From: Tsukamurella asaccharolytica
GTDB lineage: Bacteria; Actinomycetota; Actinomycetes; Mycobacteriales; Mycobacteriaceae
DNA length: 64,000 nucleotides
Direction: 5' to 3'
Assembly (NCBI RefSeq): GCF_007858435.1
Contig: NZ_VIGW01000010.1
Location: 1 to 64,000, forward strand
The position numbers and the translations under genes were made by a program. The notes under the pieces are model-generated. The model ran no database searches, had not been told where the DNA came from, and saw only the letters and a program-made list of their open reading frames with translations. Below, one piece after another: positions 40,041 to 52,169 of the stretch. Position 1 is the first letter of the stretch, and the number at the start of each line of letters is the position of its first letter.

Positions 40041-41624
40041 CTACTGCGGCGAGGCGAGGTAGGTCCGGGCGAAGCGCAGGTCGTTGCGCTTGCCCCAGTC
40101 GACGCCCCCGACCTGGGGTGACGCTGCGACCTGGGTGATCCGCACCCCGATCTCGACGATGAATAGGTCGCGGAGCAGGATCTCGCTGAGACGGCGGTAG
40201 GCGGCGAGCGCCTGCGGCGACGTACCGTCGGCGACGCGCCACGCCGCCTCCGCGGCCGCGGTGTAGTCGGGGTCGGAGTAGTTGGACGAGTTCTTCGCCG
40301 CGTTGAACGGGTAGGCGGAGACAGCGAGCGTGGACGGGGTGAACTGGGCGAAACCGTGCTCGAGGATCCATAGCCCCTCGAACTTCCCGCCGACCAGCTT
40401 CTCGGACTGCTGCGCGTAGTCGTTCGCCACCAGGCGCACCTTGATGCCGGCGTCGGCGAGATTGGACTGCACGATCTCCGCGATGATCCGCTGATTGCCC
40501 CCGGAGGCGTAGTCGAGGGGGATCTCAGGAATCTCGCCGATCTCGCGGACCAGTTCACGGGCCTTGTTCACGTCGCGGCGATAGGTGCGGTTGTCCGCCT
40601 CGTCGTAGGCGGGCGACCACCTGGGCCAGGCGACGTTCACCGCGTACGCGCTGCCGCGCGTGACATCGTTGACGATCCGCTCGCGGTCGATCGAGTACGC
40701 GATCGCTTGGCGAAGCCGCACATCCGACAGCGCTGGATTCTTGACGTTGACGCCCACGTACTGCTGGGACTCGGCGCCGACGAGGGACACGTTCTGGAAG
40801 CCGTTGCGCCCGGCCGCCAGTTGCTGGTCCTGGGGAGTCAGTTCGTCCGCGATGTCGATCTGCCCGGTGAGCAGGCGGGTGTACAGCGCCCGGCTGTCCG
40901 GGATCACCTGATAGGAGATGTGTTCCAATGCGGGGCGCCCGCCCCAGTACCGGTCGTTCCGATCGAGTCGTAGTGATTGTTTCGGCTGCCACTGCCCGAA
41001 TCGGAACGGCCCGGTGCCGTTGTAGACGGTGCCCTCCTTGAGCTGCGGAAGGGTGGCGACGTCGAGGATCGGGGCGGAGTCCAGCAGGTCGAAGACATTG
41101 CTGAGCGGATGCGCGAAGTACAGGATCACGCGGTGCGGGTCCTGGGTGTCGAACCGCGTGATGGCGGCCGCGGTGCGCTTGAACTGCGCCGTCCAGGGAC
41201 CGCCGATGTACGCCTTGATCGACTCCTCGACGTCGCGGGAGACGAAGGGGCGTCCGTCGTGGAAGGTGACGTCGGATCGCAGGTCCAGCTCGAGTGAGAG
41301 CCCGTCGGGAGCGAGCCGCCACGCGGTGGCGAGGGACGGGGTCGGCGTGACCCCGTCACGGGTGTACCGGATCAGCGTGTCGTAGACGTTTGCGAGGACG
41401 GTGCCGTTGAGCTTCTGGCCGATCTGCAGGAAGGTCTTGGGAGAGAAGTCCTGATCGACACCCACGCGCAGGGTTCCGCCCTGGGGGACGGAGCCGTCCG
41501 TGCGTGGTGCCTGGGTGGCTGCGGTGCGCTGACGCGCCACTGCCGACTCACAGCCGGAGGAGCCGACCGCCAGTATCAGGACGACGATCAGTGCGATCGC
41601 ACGGGTGACCGGGGATTTCGTCAC
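40041..41624 (-). CDS. Solute-binding lipoprotein of the ABC importer (SBP family 5)
   Basis: A 527-residue extracellular binding lipoprotein; the lipobox ends at C25 (GSSGC). It is an oligopeptide-type SBP_bac_5 protein, with GGTLRVGVDQDFSPKTF, YDTLIRYTRDG, ATAWRLAPDGLSLELDLR and VTFHDGRPF. It captures the substrate and delivers it to the permeases encoded next. Ligand cannot be told from sequence. It is divergent from the sulfatase gene; the 200 bp between them must hold both promoters, though no element is clear. Confidence 0.93.
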   Translation of the reverse strand: MTKSPVTRAIALIVVLILAVGSSGCESAVARQRTAATQAPRTDGSVPQGGTLRVGVDQDFSPKTFLQIGQKLNGTVLANVYDTLIRYTRDGVTPTPSLATAWRLAPDGLSLELDLRSDVTFHDGRPFVSRDVEESIKAYIGGPWTAQFKRTAAAITRFDTQDPHRVILYFAHPLSNVFDLLDSAPILDVATLPQLKEGTVYNGTGPFRFGQWQPKQSLRLDRNDRYWGGRPALEHISYQVIPDSRALYTRLLTGQIDIADELTPQDQQLAAGRNGFQNVSLVGAESQQYVGVNVKNPALSDVRLRQAIAYSIDRERIVNDVTRGSAYAVNVAWPRWSPAYDEADNRTYRRDVNKARELVREIGEIPEIPLDYASGGNQRIIAEIVQSNLADAGIKVRLVANDYAQQSEKLVGGKFEGLWILEHGFAQFTPSTLAVSAYPFNAAKNSSNYSDPDYTAAAEAAWRVADGTSPQALAAYRRLSEILLRDLFIVEIGVRITQVAASPQVGGVDWGKRNDLRFARTYLASPQ

Positions 41625-41825
41625 GTGCCTCTCCGTCTATGTCGAACACGGCGCACGCGCCAGTCTGGATCGGAATCACCGTAGGGTTCGGGACCGGTGG
41701 CGGGCCAATCTTTGGATCAGGCTGAGCGCAAGTGATTTCGCGCAGCAGTGAGCAAAACTCGATGGGTGATGATGGTCGAGGCCGCGCGCCCGAGCGCGGC
41801 GTCGAGGGATGAGGGTGGCGAGACG

Positions 41826-44204
41826 GTGAGTGATTCCGAGCGGCGGGCCGATGGCGGCGCGGCGACCGACGAGAGCACGGACATCCCGGCGGACGCGCGG
41901 GGCTATGAGGGCTTCGAAGGTGTGGTCCGCCGGCTCGCGTCCCGCTCGGTCCCCGCGTGGGCGCCCGAGCTGCGTGCCCCCGACGGTGCCCCCAACATCG
42001 TCGTGGTCCTCATCGACGACATGGGCTTCTCCGATATCTCGCCGTTCGGCTCCGAGATCGACACCCCGCATCTCGCGGCTCTGGCCGACCGCGGTGTGCG
42101 CCTGACGAATTACCACACGACGCCGGTGTGTTCGCCGGCCCGTGCGGCCCTGCTGACCGGGCTCAATCCGCACCGGGCGGGGTACGGCACCGTCGCCAAT
42201 TCCGATCCCGGCTTCCCCGGCCAGCGTCTCGAGCTGGCGGACGACGTCCTCACCCTCCCGGAGATTCTGCGGGCCTCGGGGTACGCGACCTTCGCCGTCG
42301 GCAAGTGGCATCTGGTCCGCGATGCGAACATGGGGCCGGGTCGACCCCGCGAATCCTGGCCTTTGCAAAGAGGATTCGACTCGTACTACGGATCGCTCGA
42401 AGGGCTGAACTCGTTCTTCTACCCGAACCAGCTGATCGCCGACAACACCGTGGTGGACGTCGAGGACTACGGCGACGACTATTACGTGACCGACGACCTG
42501 ACCGATCGCGCGGTGGCCTCGATCACGTCGCTGCGTGCGCAGGAGCCGGACAAGCCCTTCTTCCTGTACTTCGCCCATATCGCGATGCACGGCCCGCACC
42601 AGGCGAAGGCCGCCGACATCGACAAGTACCGGGGCCGGTACGCCGAGGGCTGGGACGAGATCCGGCGGCGCAGGTTCGCCCGTCAGGTCGCCGACGGGCT
42701 GTTCGACGAGAACACCCCCATCGCGGAGCGCAACACCGAACCCGGGTACGACGCGCCGCCGTGGGATTCGCTCACCCCGGACGAGCAGCGCCGGTTCCAG
42801 CGGTACCAGGAGGTGTACGCCGCGATGGTCGACAGCATCGACCAGAGTCTGGGGCGGATCACCCGCCTGCTGACCGATCTCGGCGAGCTGGACAACACCA
42901 TCATCGTCTTCACCTCGGACAACGGCGGCACCGCCGAGGGCGGCCCGGTGGGGACCCGCTCCTACTTCAGTCAGTTCGTGCACTCGCCGGTGCCCGCGGA
43001 CTGGGAGCGCGACGTCGATCACGACGAGGACCTGATCGGGACCGCGGCGCTGGGCACCCATTATCCGCGGGGCTGGGGACAGGCGTCCAACACGCCGTTC
43101 CGCTTCTACAAGGGGCAGACCTTCGCGGGCGGCGTGCGTGTGCCGTTCGTCCTCTCGTGGCCGCGAGGCCTACCCCGCTCGGCGGACGACAACGGCGTGC
43201 GGCGGCAGTTCACCTACGTGACGGACCTCGCGCCGACGCTGTTGGACCTGGCAGGGGTGCCGACGCCCGCCGAGCGGCACGGCAAGCGGGCGAAGGACCG
43301 GGACGGCGTCAGTGTGGCGGACGTGCTCAGGTCGGCCGACCTTCCGAGCCCGAGGCACGAGCAGTACGCGGAGTACGGCGGGCACCGGGGCTTCTACCGC
43401 GACGGGTGGAAACTGCTGTCCCTGCACACCGACCCCAGGGCGGTCGACGATCCGACCTGGCAGTTGTTCGACGTGCGCACCGACCCCGCGGAGACCCGCG
43501 ACGTGGCGGCCCAGTACCCGGACAAGGTCGCCGAGCTTTCCGCGGCCTGGGACCGCGCCGCTTGGCACAATACGGTCTTCCCGCTGTACGACGATCCCGC
43601 CGCGCAGGTCCGGCGGCGGCCGGAGGAGGCGCGCTACAGCGATCCGATCCGGATCCTGGCCGGTACTCCGACGCTCGAGCGGTACCGGTCGAGCAGGCTG
43701 ATCGCCTACCGGGACGTGCAGATCGACGTCGAGCTGTCCGGGTGGACGCCGGCCGACGAGGGAGTCCTGGTGGCCCACGGCGACCCGCAGGGGGGCTACC
43801 TGCTCTACATCGAGGACGCCGTCGCCCACCTCGTCGTCAACTCCTACGGACGGTTCCATCGGACGTCCGCTCCGGTGCCCGCGGGGACCGACTCCCTGGT
43901 GGTGCGGATCGGTGCATCGCCGAGCGTGCGGTGGAACCTCGCCCTCAGCGCTCGGTCCGGCGCGGACGAGGTCCATCTCGCCGAACTCGACGGCGTGGTC
44001 GCCCTGGTCGGCATGGCGCCGTGGACCGGGATCTCGGTGGGCGTCGACGCCCGGGGCCCCGTCGACCCCGAGCTGCGAGCTCGGCGGGGCCTGTTCCGGT
44101 TCGGCCCCGCGCTCACGGCGGTCACGTACACGCCGGGCACCGTTCGCGTCCCCGAGCCGGTGCGCCGGGGTCTCGATGAGGAGGCGGAGGAGTACGCGGA
44201 CTGA
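41826..44204 (+). CDS. Formylglycine-dependent sulfatase (AtsA/AtsD-like size)
   Basis: A 792-residue type I sulfatase that hydrolyses sulfate esters. The active-site motif CSPAR at 102-106 contains the cysteine converted to formylglycine. Metal ligands are seen in IVVVLIDDMGFSD and FTSDNGGTAEGG, with the GKWHL motif between. Length matches mycobacterial AtsA and AtsD (about 787). No signal peptide is visible, so it should act in the cytosol unless exported in another way. GTG 41826 was chosen as the start by a GGCGAG site; in-frame GTG 41748 would add 26 residues. It is divergent from an ABC importer operon, suggesting uptake then desulfation. Confidence 0.92.
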   Translation: MSDSERRADGGAATDESTDIPADARGYEGFEGVVRRLASRSVPAWAPELRAPDGAPNIVVVLIDDMGFSDISPFGSEIDTPHLAALADRGVRLTNYHTTPVCSPARAALLTGLNPHRAGYGTVANSDPGFPGQRLELADDVLTLPEILRASGYATFAVGKWHLVRDANMGPGRPRESWPLQRGFDSYYGSLEGLNSFFYPNQLIADNTVVDVEDYGDDYYVTDDLTDRAVASITSLRAQEPDKPFFLYFAHIAMHGPHQAKAADIDKYRGRYAEGWDEIRRRRFARQVADGLFDENTPIAERNTEPGYDAPPWDSLTPDEQRRFQRYQEVYAAMVDSIDQSLGRITRLLTDLGELDNTIIVFTSDNGGTAEGGPVGTRSYFSQFVHSPVPADWERDVDHDEDLIGTAALGTHYPRGWGQASNTPFRFYKGQTFAGGVRVPFVLSWPRGLPRSADDNGVRRQFTYVTDLAPTLLDLAGVPTPAERHGKRAKDRDGVSVADVLRSADLPSPRHEQYAEYGGHRGFYRDGWKLLSLHTDPRAVDDPTWQLFDVRTDPAETRDVAAQYPDKVAELSAAWDRAAWHNTVFPLYDDPAAQVRRRPEEARYSDPIRILAGTPTLERYRSSRLIAYRDVQIDVELSGWTPADEGVLVAHGDPQGGYLLYIEDAVAHLVVNSYGRFHRTSAPVPAGTDSLVVRIGASPSVRWNLALSARSGADEVHLAELDGVVALVGMAPWTGISVGVDARGPVDPELRARRGLFRFGPALTAVTYTPGTVRVPEPVRRGLDEEAEEYAD

Positions 44205-44270
44205 GAGGGGCACTTGACGCGCCACCCGCGACCCGTCCCCTCACCGTACGGGCGTCTTGTTGAAATGCGC

Positions 44271-44276
44271 TAGAAT
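44271..44276 (+). promoter_or_regulatory. -10 element of gcvP
   Basis: TAGAAT is an excellent actinobacterial -10. Transcription would begin near 44283, just before the glycine aptamer. No strong -35 was found at the expected distance. Confidence 0.6.
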
Positions 44277-44282
44277 CTTCGT

Positions 44283-44453
44283 GCGCCGCAACACCGCGTG
44301 GGAGAGCCCTGCGGGCACCGTCGAGCACGGGCCCCGGGGCGCCGAAGGAGCAACACCTCTCCGTCAATCTCTCAGGCACCAGGACCACGTGGGTTGGGCG
44401 CCTCTGGAGCCGCCGGCGACTGAGGGAGAGGCCACCCGGCCCGGAGGTCCCCA
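44283..44453 (+). promoter_or_regulatory. Glycine riboswitch in the gcvP leader
   Basis: The leader carries the glycine aptamer core: GGAGAG (44301-44306), GCCGAAGGAGCAA (44341-44353), CTCTCAGGCACCAGGAC (44370-44386) and a closing CTCTGGAG (44402-44409). Only one aptamer is seen. CCTCTCC of the aptamer (44356-44362) can also pair with GGAGAGG (44425-44431) between aptamer and ribosome site (GGAGG at 44443-44447), a possible expression platform. Glycine binding would be expected to raise GcvP expression; the direction is inferred from the family. Confidence 0.9.
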
Positions 44454-47285
<2,832 letters not shown>

Positions 47286-47345
47286 CGCCTGCCGGGGGCG
47301 GGCCGCCGCCTGGGGCCAGGGGGAGGAGGTGCGCCGGTCCGCGCG

Positions 47346-47400
47346 CTCTCCGATTCTGTCCATGACGGACGCCGTGTCCGACATGGGCAGAATCCGAGAG
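47346..47400. repeat. 55-bp dispersed palindromic element, copy 2
   Basis: 25-bp arms (47346-47370 and 47376-47400) pair at 22 positions plus one G-U around a 5-nt loop (GCCGT). Outer arms read CTCTCCGATTCTGTCC and GGGCAGAATCCGAGAG. It lies between the convergent gcvP and MT0933-type genes and resembles 19841-19895 in length, arms and centre. The rest of the 277-bp gap is GC-rich without a gene, apart from a terminator hairpin near 47500. Confidence 0.75.
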
Positions 47401-47497
47401 CCGGGTTGGGGCGTGGATGTCATCAGCGCCCGGAACGGCGGTCGCCCTGCTCAGCGAGGACCGTCATGCGGAGCTGAGTGCGAGGCGAACGCGAAAC

Positions 47498-47521
47498 GCC
47501 CGTCCCGAGAACGGGACGGGC
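47498..47521 (-). terminator. GC-rich hairpin terminator after the MT0933-type gene
   Basis: A perfect 10-bp stem (GCCCGTCCCG with CGGGACGGGC) and AGAA loop. On the minus strand it is followed by GTTTCGCG, 40 bp beyond the stop of the small gene. It probably ends that leftward transcript and may also stop rightward readthrough from gcvP. Confidence 0.7.
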
Positions 47522-47561
47522 GCTCCATGCCGAGGCGGACCCGAGGCGGGCCCGCGGGCAC

Positions 47562-47813
47562 TCAGTTCTGCGGGGGAGTGGGCGGCTGGTTGCCCGGCGC
47601 CGGCGGGGTGCCCGGCGCCTGCTCGCCGCCCGGGGCCGGCGGGGTGGTGTTGGCGCTGCCCGTGGCGCCCTTGACCTTGTTCACCGCCTGATCGATCTTG
47701 TCCTCGTGGCCGGCGAACTTGCCCTTCGCCGCCGCGCCCGCCTTGTCGATCACTTTGTTGACCTGCTCCGGGTTCTTGCCGAGCAGTTCCTTGATCTTGT
47801 CGAGAAGCGCCAT
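47562..47813 (-). CDS. Small MT0933-type (annotated antitoxin family) protein
   Basis: An 83-residue protein. Residues 1-50 form an amphipathic helical domain (MALLDKIKELLGKN, then VIDKAGAAAKGKF and HEDKIDQAVNKVKG) matching the MT0933_antitox family of M. tuberculosis Rv0909. The last 33 residues are Pro/Gly-rich and disordered. The family name suggests an antitoxin, but no toxin gene is adjacent, so the role here is open; the domain also resembles stress-type amphipathic proteins. The ATG follows a GGAAGGA site. A terminator hairpin lies downstream. Confidence 0.8.
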   Translation of the reverse strand: MALLDKIKELLGKNPEQVNKVIDKAGAAAKGKFAGHEDKIDQAVNKVKGATGSANTTPPAPGGEQAPGTPPAPGNQPPTPPQN

Positions 47814-47965
47814 GGTGCATCCTTCCGATGGTTCTGTTCGCGGCCTTGTTCCTCGTTCACCGTATCGGAGTTCGGCCGCCCCGGCCGAGGTCGCGATCGC
47901 CCAGATTCCAGACCGGAAGGAGGAATGCGACAAATCCCCGCGGCGGCGAGAACGGCCTTCTGGAT

Positions 47966-49069
47966 CTAGCGGCGGTTCAGGGAGTCGGCGAGCGAGATCA
48001 CGGTGGCGTTCCCCGCCGGGGCGAGGGGCTCGACGGTGCCGAAAGCGACGGAATCCGTCTTCGCGGGAGCGGGCTCGCCAGTGACCCGGAAACCTGCCTC
48101 GGCCAGTGGTTTCGCATTGCCCTGCCGGGTCAGGTAGGCGACGAAGTCGGCGGCGGCGCGATGGTGGGCGTCGGTCGTGTCCCCGCGGTCGAGCACGGCG
48201 GCGGGGTAGGTGGCCGAGGCGGTCGGGCCCGCCGGGTACACCGCGACCGGTGCGGCCGCCCCCCGGCCTCGGGCGAACGTGGCGAGCTGCTGTTCGAGGA
48301 CGGGCACGGCGCGCACGGCGTCGCCCGGCGTGGTCAGCGCGTCGAGGGCGGCGCCGGTCGTGGCGGACGCGGGGGCGTCCTTCGCCCAGCGGGCGAGCGC
48401 GCCGGTGACCACCGGGCTCCGGGCCGCATCGTCGGACAGCGCGGCCCCGGACGTGCGCGCGACCGCGGCGCCGACGGACTGCGCTGCGAGGTAGGTCCCG
48501 TCCGCCTCGGCGCCCGTCGGCAACGCGATCCGCAACTGCTCCTGCCGCGCCGGGAGGTCGAGCCATCGCACCCCGTCGAAGGCCGGCCGCGCGGACCCGC
48601 GCACGGCCAGGACCACGGGCGACGTGGCGATCGACGTCGGCTGTCCGGACAACTCGGCGGGCTTGACCGCCGCGAGGCGCGCCGTCCACACCGTGCTCTC
48701 CGGGATCCACAGCGACGGCGCCGCGCCGAGCTTCGGGTCCCAGGCGCCCGCCAGGGCGTCCAGCGCGACGCGGGAGTCTATCCCCGTCACCTGGATCTTC
48801 GCGCAGTAGTCCGCCGAGACCGTGCCGCTCGCGTTGAAGCCCTCCGCGACCCGGCGTAGTGGCTCGACGAGCGCGGGGGCGGCCGCGACCTGCACCGCGA
48901 GGTCGCCGCGCACGCACGAGGCGGCCGCGTCACGGCCCTCCTGGGCCGAGCGACCCGACAGCCAGACCATGGCGCCGGCGACCGCGGCCACCACGACGAC
49001 CGCGGCGACCGCGACGATCAGCCAGCGCGCGATCCCGCGGGAACCAGTTGCAGAACGATGTGATCCCAT
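47966..49069 (-). CDS. Solute-binding-like protein resembling Rv1836c without the VWA domain
   Basis: A 367-residue protein with one N-terminal membrane helix (about 17-38) and an extracellular type 2 periplasmic-binding-like domain. From its place next to glcB, two conserved cysteines and motifs such as LWIPESTVWTARLA and SPVVLAVR it resembles M. tuberculosis Rv1836c. That protein, as I recall, continues into a von Willebrand A domain; this one stops after a SLADSLNRR end where the VWA part would begin. The ATG lies 7 bp after a TAGGTT -10 that overlaps the preceding stop codon, so it may be leaderless. Ligand unknown. Confidence 0.78.
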   Translation of the reverse strand: MGSHRSATGSRGIARWLIVAVAAVVVVAAVAGAMVWLSGRSAQEGRDAAASCVRGDLAVQVAAAPALVEPLRRVAEGFNASGTVSADYCAKIQVTGIDSRVALDALAGAWDPKLGAAPSLWIPESTVWTARLAAVKPAELSGQPTSIATSPVVLAVRGSARPAFDGVRWLDLPARQEQLRIALPTGAEADGTYLAAQSVGAAVARTSGAALSDDAARSPVVTGALARWAKDAPASATTGAALDALTTPGDAVRAVPVLEQQLATFARGRGAAAPVAVYPAGPTASATYPAAVLDRGDTTDAHHRAAADFVAYLTRQGNAKPLAEAGFRVTGEPAPAKTDSVAFGTVEPLAPAGNATVISLADSLNRR

Positions 49070-49079
49070 CGAGAGCAAC

Positions 49080-49886
49080 CTACCCGAAGACGCCGCGCGG
49101 CGGCATAGGAGACTCCTGTGCGTTCGCGCTGGTGAAAGGCTTCGCGCCGCCCACGAACCGGGTCACCTCGCCGCCGGAGAGCAGGGTCCCCGGGAACGGG
49201 TCGCCCGCCAGCCGCCGGGCCAGCCCGTCCGGCACCGCGCCCGCCACGACGACCAGGTTCCCGAACCGCCGGCCCTTGAGCACGGCGGGCTCCGCGGCCA
49301 CGGCCACAGTGCCCCCGGTCGATGCGCCGAAGACCTCCGCGACCGTCGCGATCACCGACCTGGCGAAGGCGAGCGGCGGACCGTCGGCGACGTTGAGCGC
49401 GACCACCGCCCCCGGGGCGAGCAGGGGTTTCAGCGAGGCGAGGAATTCCGACGTGGTCAGGCCGGACGGGGTGCGCGCCCCGGCGAAGACGTCGACGACG
49501 AGCACCTCGACGGTGCCGAGCATTCCGGGCGGCAGCACGGTGGCCGCGAGCGCGGCGTCGGCGCAGCGGATCTTGATCTGCTCGCGCTTCGGGAGCGGCG
49601 CCGCGGCCCGGACGGCGTCGATGAGCGCACGGTCGACTTCGAGCACCTGCTGCCGCGAACCGGGCCGGGTGTGCGCGATGTAGCGGGGCAGGGTGAAGCC
49701 GCCGCCGCCCAGGTGCACGGCGGTGACGGGGACGCCGGGCGGCCGCGCCAGGTCGATCACGTGGCCGATCCGGCGCACGTACTCGAAGACCAGGTTGGTC
49801 GGGTCGCCCGTGTCGATGTAGCTCTGCGGCGTCCCGTCGAGGAACACCGTGAACGCACCGGGCCGGTCGCGATCGGCTTCGATCAC
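49080..49886 (-). CDS. Spermidine synthase-like protein
   Basis: A 268-residue protein with a Rossmann-type methyltransferase fold of the spermidine synthase family. It shows QSYIDTGDPTNLVFEY, the VTAVHLGGGGFTLPRY dinucleotide loop (SAM/dcSAM site), and VLEVDRALIDAVR. The DVF segment replaces the catalytic D-x-x-D of true aminopropyltransferases in part, so polyamine synthesis is uncertain; many actinobacterial members have no proven reaction. It lies 44 bp after glcB on the same strand. Its stop overlaps the promoter of the next gene. The GTG start lacks a good ribosome site. Confidence 0.8.
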   Translation of the reverse strand: MIEADRDRPGAFTVFLDGTPQSYIDTGDPTNLVFEYVRRIGHVIDLARPPGVPVTAVHLGGGGFTLPRYIAHTRPGSRQQVLEVDRALIDAVRAAAPLPKREQIKIRCADAALAATVLPPGMLGTVEVLVVDVFAGARTPSGLTTSEFLASLKPLLAPGAVVALNVADGPPLAFARSVIATVAEVFGASTGGTVAVAAEPAVLKGRRFGNLVVVAGAVPDGLARRLAGDPFPGTLLSGGEVTRFVGGAKPFTSANAQESPMPPRGVFG

Positions 49887-49930
49887 GACCGGCCCGGAAC
49901 CCGACGCAGCGCCGGTCTCGGCTGCGCCGC

Positions 49931-52132
49931 TCAGCTGTTCGCGGCCTTGTACTCGCGACGGCGCGCGTGCAGGATCGGCTCGGTGTACCCGTTCGGCTGC
50001 GTGCCGCCGAGCAGGATCAGGTCCTTCGCGGCCTGGAACGCGATGTTGGTGTCGAAATCCGGCGCCAGCGGGCGGTAGTCCGGGTCACCGGCGTTCTGCT
50101 GGTCGACGACCGGCGCCATGCGCTTGAGCGCGTCGATGACCTCCGCCTCGGTGACGACGCCGTGGCGCAGCCAGTTCGCGAGCAACTGCGACGAGATGCG
50201 CAGCGTCGCGCGGTCCTCCATGAGGGCGACGTCGTGGATGTCCGGGACCTTGGAGCAGCCGACGCCGGCGTCGATCCAGCGGACCACGTAGCCGAGGATC
50301 GACTGCGCGCTCTCGTCCAGCTCTTCGCGCTTCTCCTCCTCCGACCAGTTCGCGTTCTTCGCGAGCGGGATGGTGAGGATGTCGTCGACCGACGCGGGAT
50401 CGCGCTTGGCGATCTCGTTCTGCACCTCGAAGACGTCCACCAGGTGGTAGTGCAGGGCGTGCAGCGTCGCGGCGGTGGGCGAGGGCACCCACGCGGTGGT
50501 CGCGCCGGCCTTGGGCTGGGCGATCTTCTGCTCGAGCATCGCGGCCATGAGGTCGGGCATGGCCCACATGCCCTTGCCGACCTGGGCCTTGTGCTGCAGG
50601 CCCGCGTGCAGGCCGATGTCGACGTTGCTGTCCTCGTACGCGGGGTACCAGGTCTGGCCCTTGAGCTGGCCCTTCCGGACGATCGGCCCCGCCACCATCG
50701 AGGTGTGGATCTCGTCGCCCGTGCGGTCCAGGAAGCCGGTGTTGATGAACACCACGCGGTCGTTCGCGGCCGCGATCGCCGCCTTGAGGTTCACCGACGT
50801 GCGGCGCTCCTCGTCCATGATCCCCATCTTGAGCGTGAGAGCGGGCAGGCCCAGCAGCTGCTCGACGCGGGCGAAGATCTCCGCGGCGAAGGCCACCTCC
50901 TCGGGGCCGTGCATCTTCGGCTTCACGATGTACACCGAGCCGGTGCGGGAGTTGCGGATCTCGCCCGAGAGGCCGTGGATGGCGATGAGCGAGGTGACGA
51001 TGCCGTCGAGGATGCCCTCGCCGATCTCCTCGCCGTCCAGCAGGATCGCGTCGGTGGTCATGAGGTGGCCCACGTTGCGGACGAACAGCAGCGAGCGGCC
51101 GTGGAGCACCAGCTCCGAGCCGTCGGTCGCGGTGTAGACGCGGTCCGGGTTCAGGGTGCGGGTGAAGGTCTTGCCACCCTTGCTGACCTCTTCGGCGAGG
51201 TCGCCCTTGTTCAGTCCCAGCCAGTTCCGGTAGCCCAGGACCTTGTCGTCGGCGTCGACGGCCGCGACCGAGTCCTCGAAGTCCATGATCGTGGTGACCG
51301 CGGACTCCACGAGCACGTCCTTGACGCCGGCACGGTCGGTCGAGCCGATCGGCGACGCGGCGTCGATCTGGATCTCCAGGTGGAGGCCGTTGTGGCGCAG
51401 CAGGAGGCCGGTCGGCGCGGTGCGCTCACCGGTGTAGCCGACGAAGGCCGAGGGATCGGCTAGGCCGACCGAGGCGTCCTCGCTGGAGCCGGACGCCCCC
51501 TTGACGGTGGCGAGGAGCTCGGCGCCGTTGATGCGGTACTCGACGACGTCGACGTGCGAGCCGGACTCGAGCGGGACGGCCTGGTCGAGGAAGTCCTTGG
51601 CGAAGGCGATCACCTTGTCGCCGCGGACCTTGTTGTAGCCGGGCTTGCCGCCGGGCGCCTTCTCGGCGCCGTCGGCCTCCGAGATGGCGTCGGTGCCGTA
51701 GAGGGCGTCGTACAGCGAGCCCCAGCGGGCGTTAGCGGCGTTGATCGCGAAGCGGGCGTTGAGGATCGGGACGACCAGCTGCGGGCCGGCGGTGGAGGTG
51801 ATCTCGGTGTCCACGTTCGCCGTGGTGATCTCGCGGTCCTCGGGTACCGGCACCAGGTAGCCGATGTCGGTGAGGAACTGCTTGTACGCCGGGAAGTCGG
51901 TGATCTCGCCGGGAGCGGCGGCGTGGTACTCGTCGATCTTCGCCTGCAGCTCGTCGCGCGTGGCGAGGAGCGTGCGGTTCTTCGGGGCCAGATCGCCGAT
52001 CAGCTGCGCCGCGCCCGCCCAGAAGGCGTCCTGATCCACACCCGTGCCCGGAAGCGCCTCGTCGTTGATGAAATCGTAGAGGACCGTCGCGACATCGAGG
52101 CCGGCGACGGACGTGCGGGCGGTATCGGCCAT
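49931..52132 (-). CDS. glcB: Malate synthase G
   Basis: A 733-residue malate synthase G, which joins glyoxylate and acetyl-CoA to malate in the glyoxylate shunt. The size fits isoform G. Conserved regions include [18 protein letters not shown] near residues 270-290, [14 protein letters not shown], and the [10 protein letters not shown] and [17 protein letters not shown] parts around the active site, plus the C-terminal [14 protein letters not shown]. The start follows a GAAGGGTTG-like site. It corresponds to Rv1837c. No isocitrate lyase is in the window. Confidence 0.97.
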   Translation of the reverse strand: MADTARTSVAGLDVATVLYDFINDEALPGTGVDQDAFWAGAAQLIGDLAPKNRTLLATRDELQAKIDEYHAAAPGEITDFPAYKQFLTDIGYLVPVPEDREITTANVDTEITSTAGPQLVVPILNARFAINAANARWGSLYDALYGTDAISEADGAEKAPGGKPGYNKVRGDKVIAFAKDFLDQAVPLESGSHVDVVEYRINGAELLATVKGASGSSEDASVGLADPSAFVGYTGERTAPTGLLLRHNGLHLEIQIDAASPIGSTDRAGVKDVLVESAVTTIMDFEDSVAAVDADDKVLGYRNWLGLNKGDLAEEVSKGGKTFTRTLNPDRVYTATDGSELVLHGRSLLFVRNVGHLMTTDAILLDGEEIGEGILDGIVTSLIAIHGLSGEIRNSRTGSVYIVKPKMHGPEEVAFAAEIFARVEQLLGLPALTLKMGIMDEERRTSVNLKAAIAAANDRVVFINTGFLDRTGDEIHTSMVAGPIVRKGQLKGQTWYPAYEDSNVDIGLHAGLQHKAQVGKGMWAMPDLMAAMLEQKIAQPKAGATTAWVPSPTAATLHALHYHLVDVFEVQNEIAKRDPASVDDILTIPLAKNANWSEEEKREELDESAQSILGYVVRWIDAGVGCSKVPDIHDVALMEDRATLRISSQLLANWLRHGVVTEAEVIDALKRMAPVVDQQNAGDPDYRPLAPDFDTNIAFQAAKDLILLGGTQPNGYTEPILHARRREYKAANS

Positions 52133-52169
52133 GGCTGTGTCAACCCTTCGTCGAGAAGCAGTACGACCA

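Noticed and set aside
47814-47965. Remnant of a VWA domain after the Rv1836c-like gene
   Set aside because: No frame in this gap shows VWA motifs such as DxSxS, so it is not called a pseudogene.
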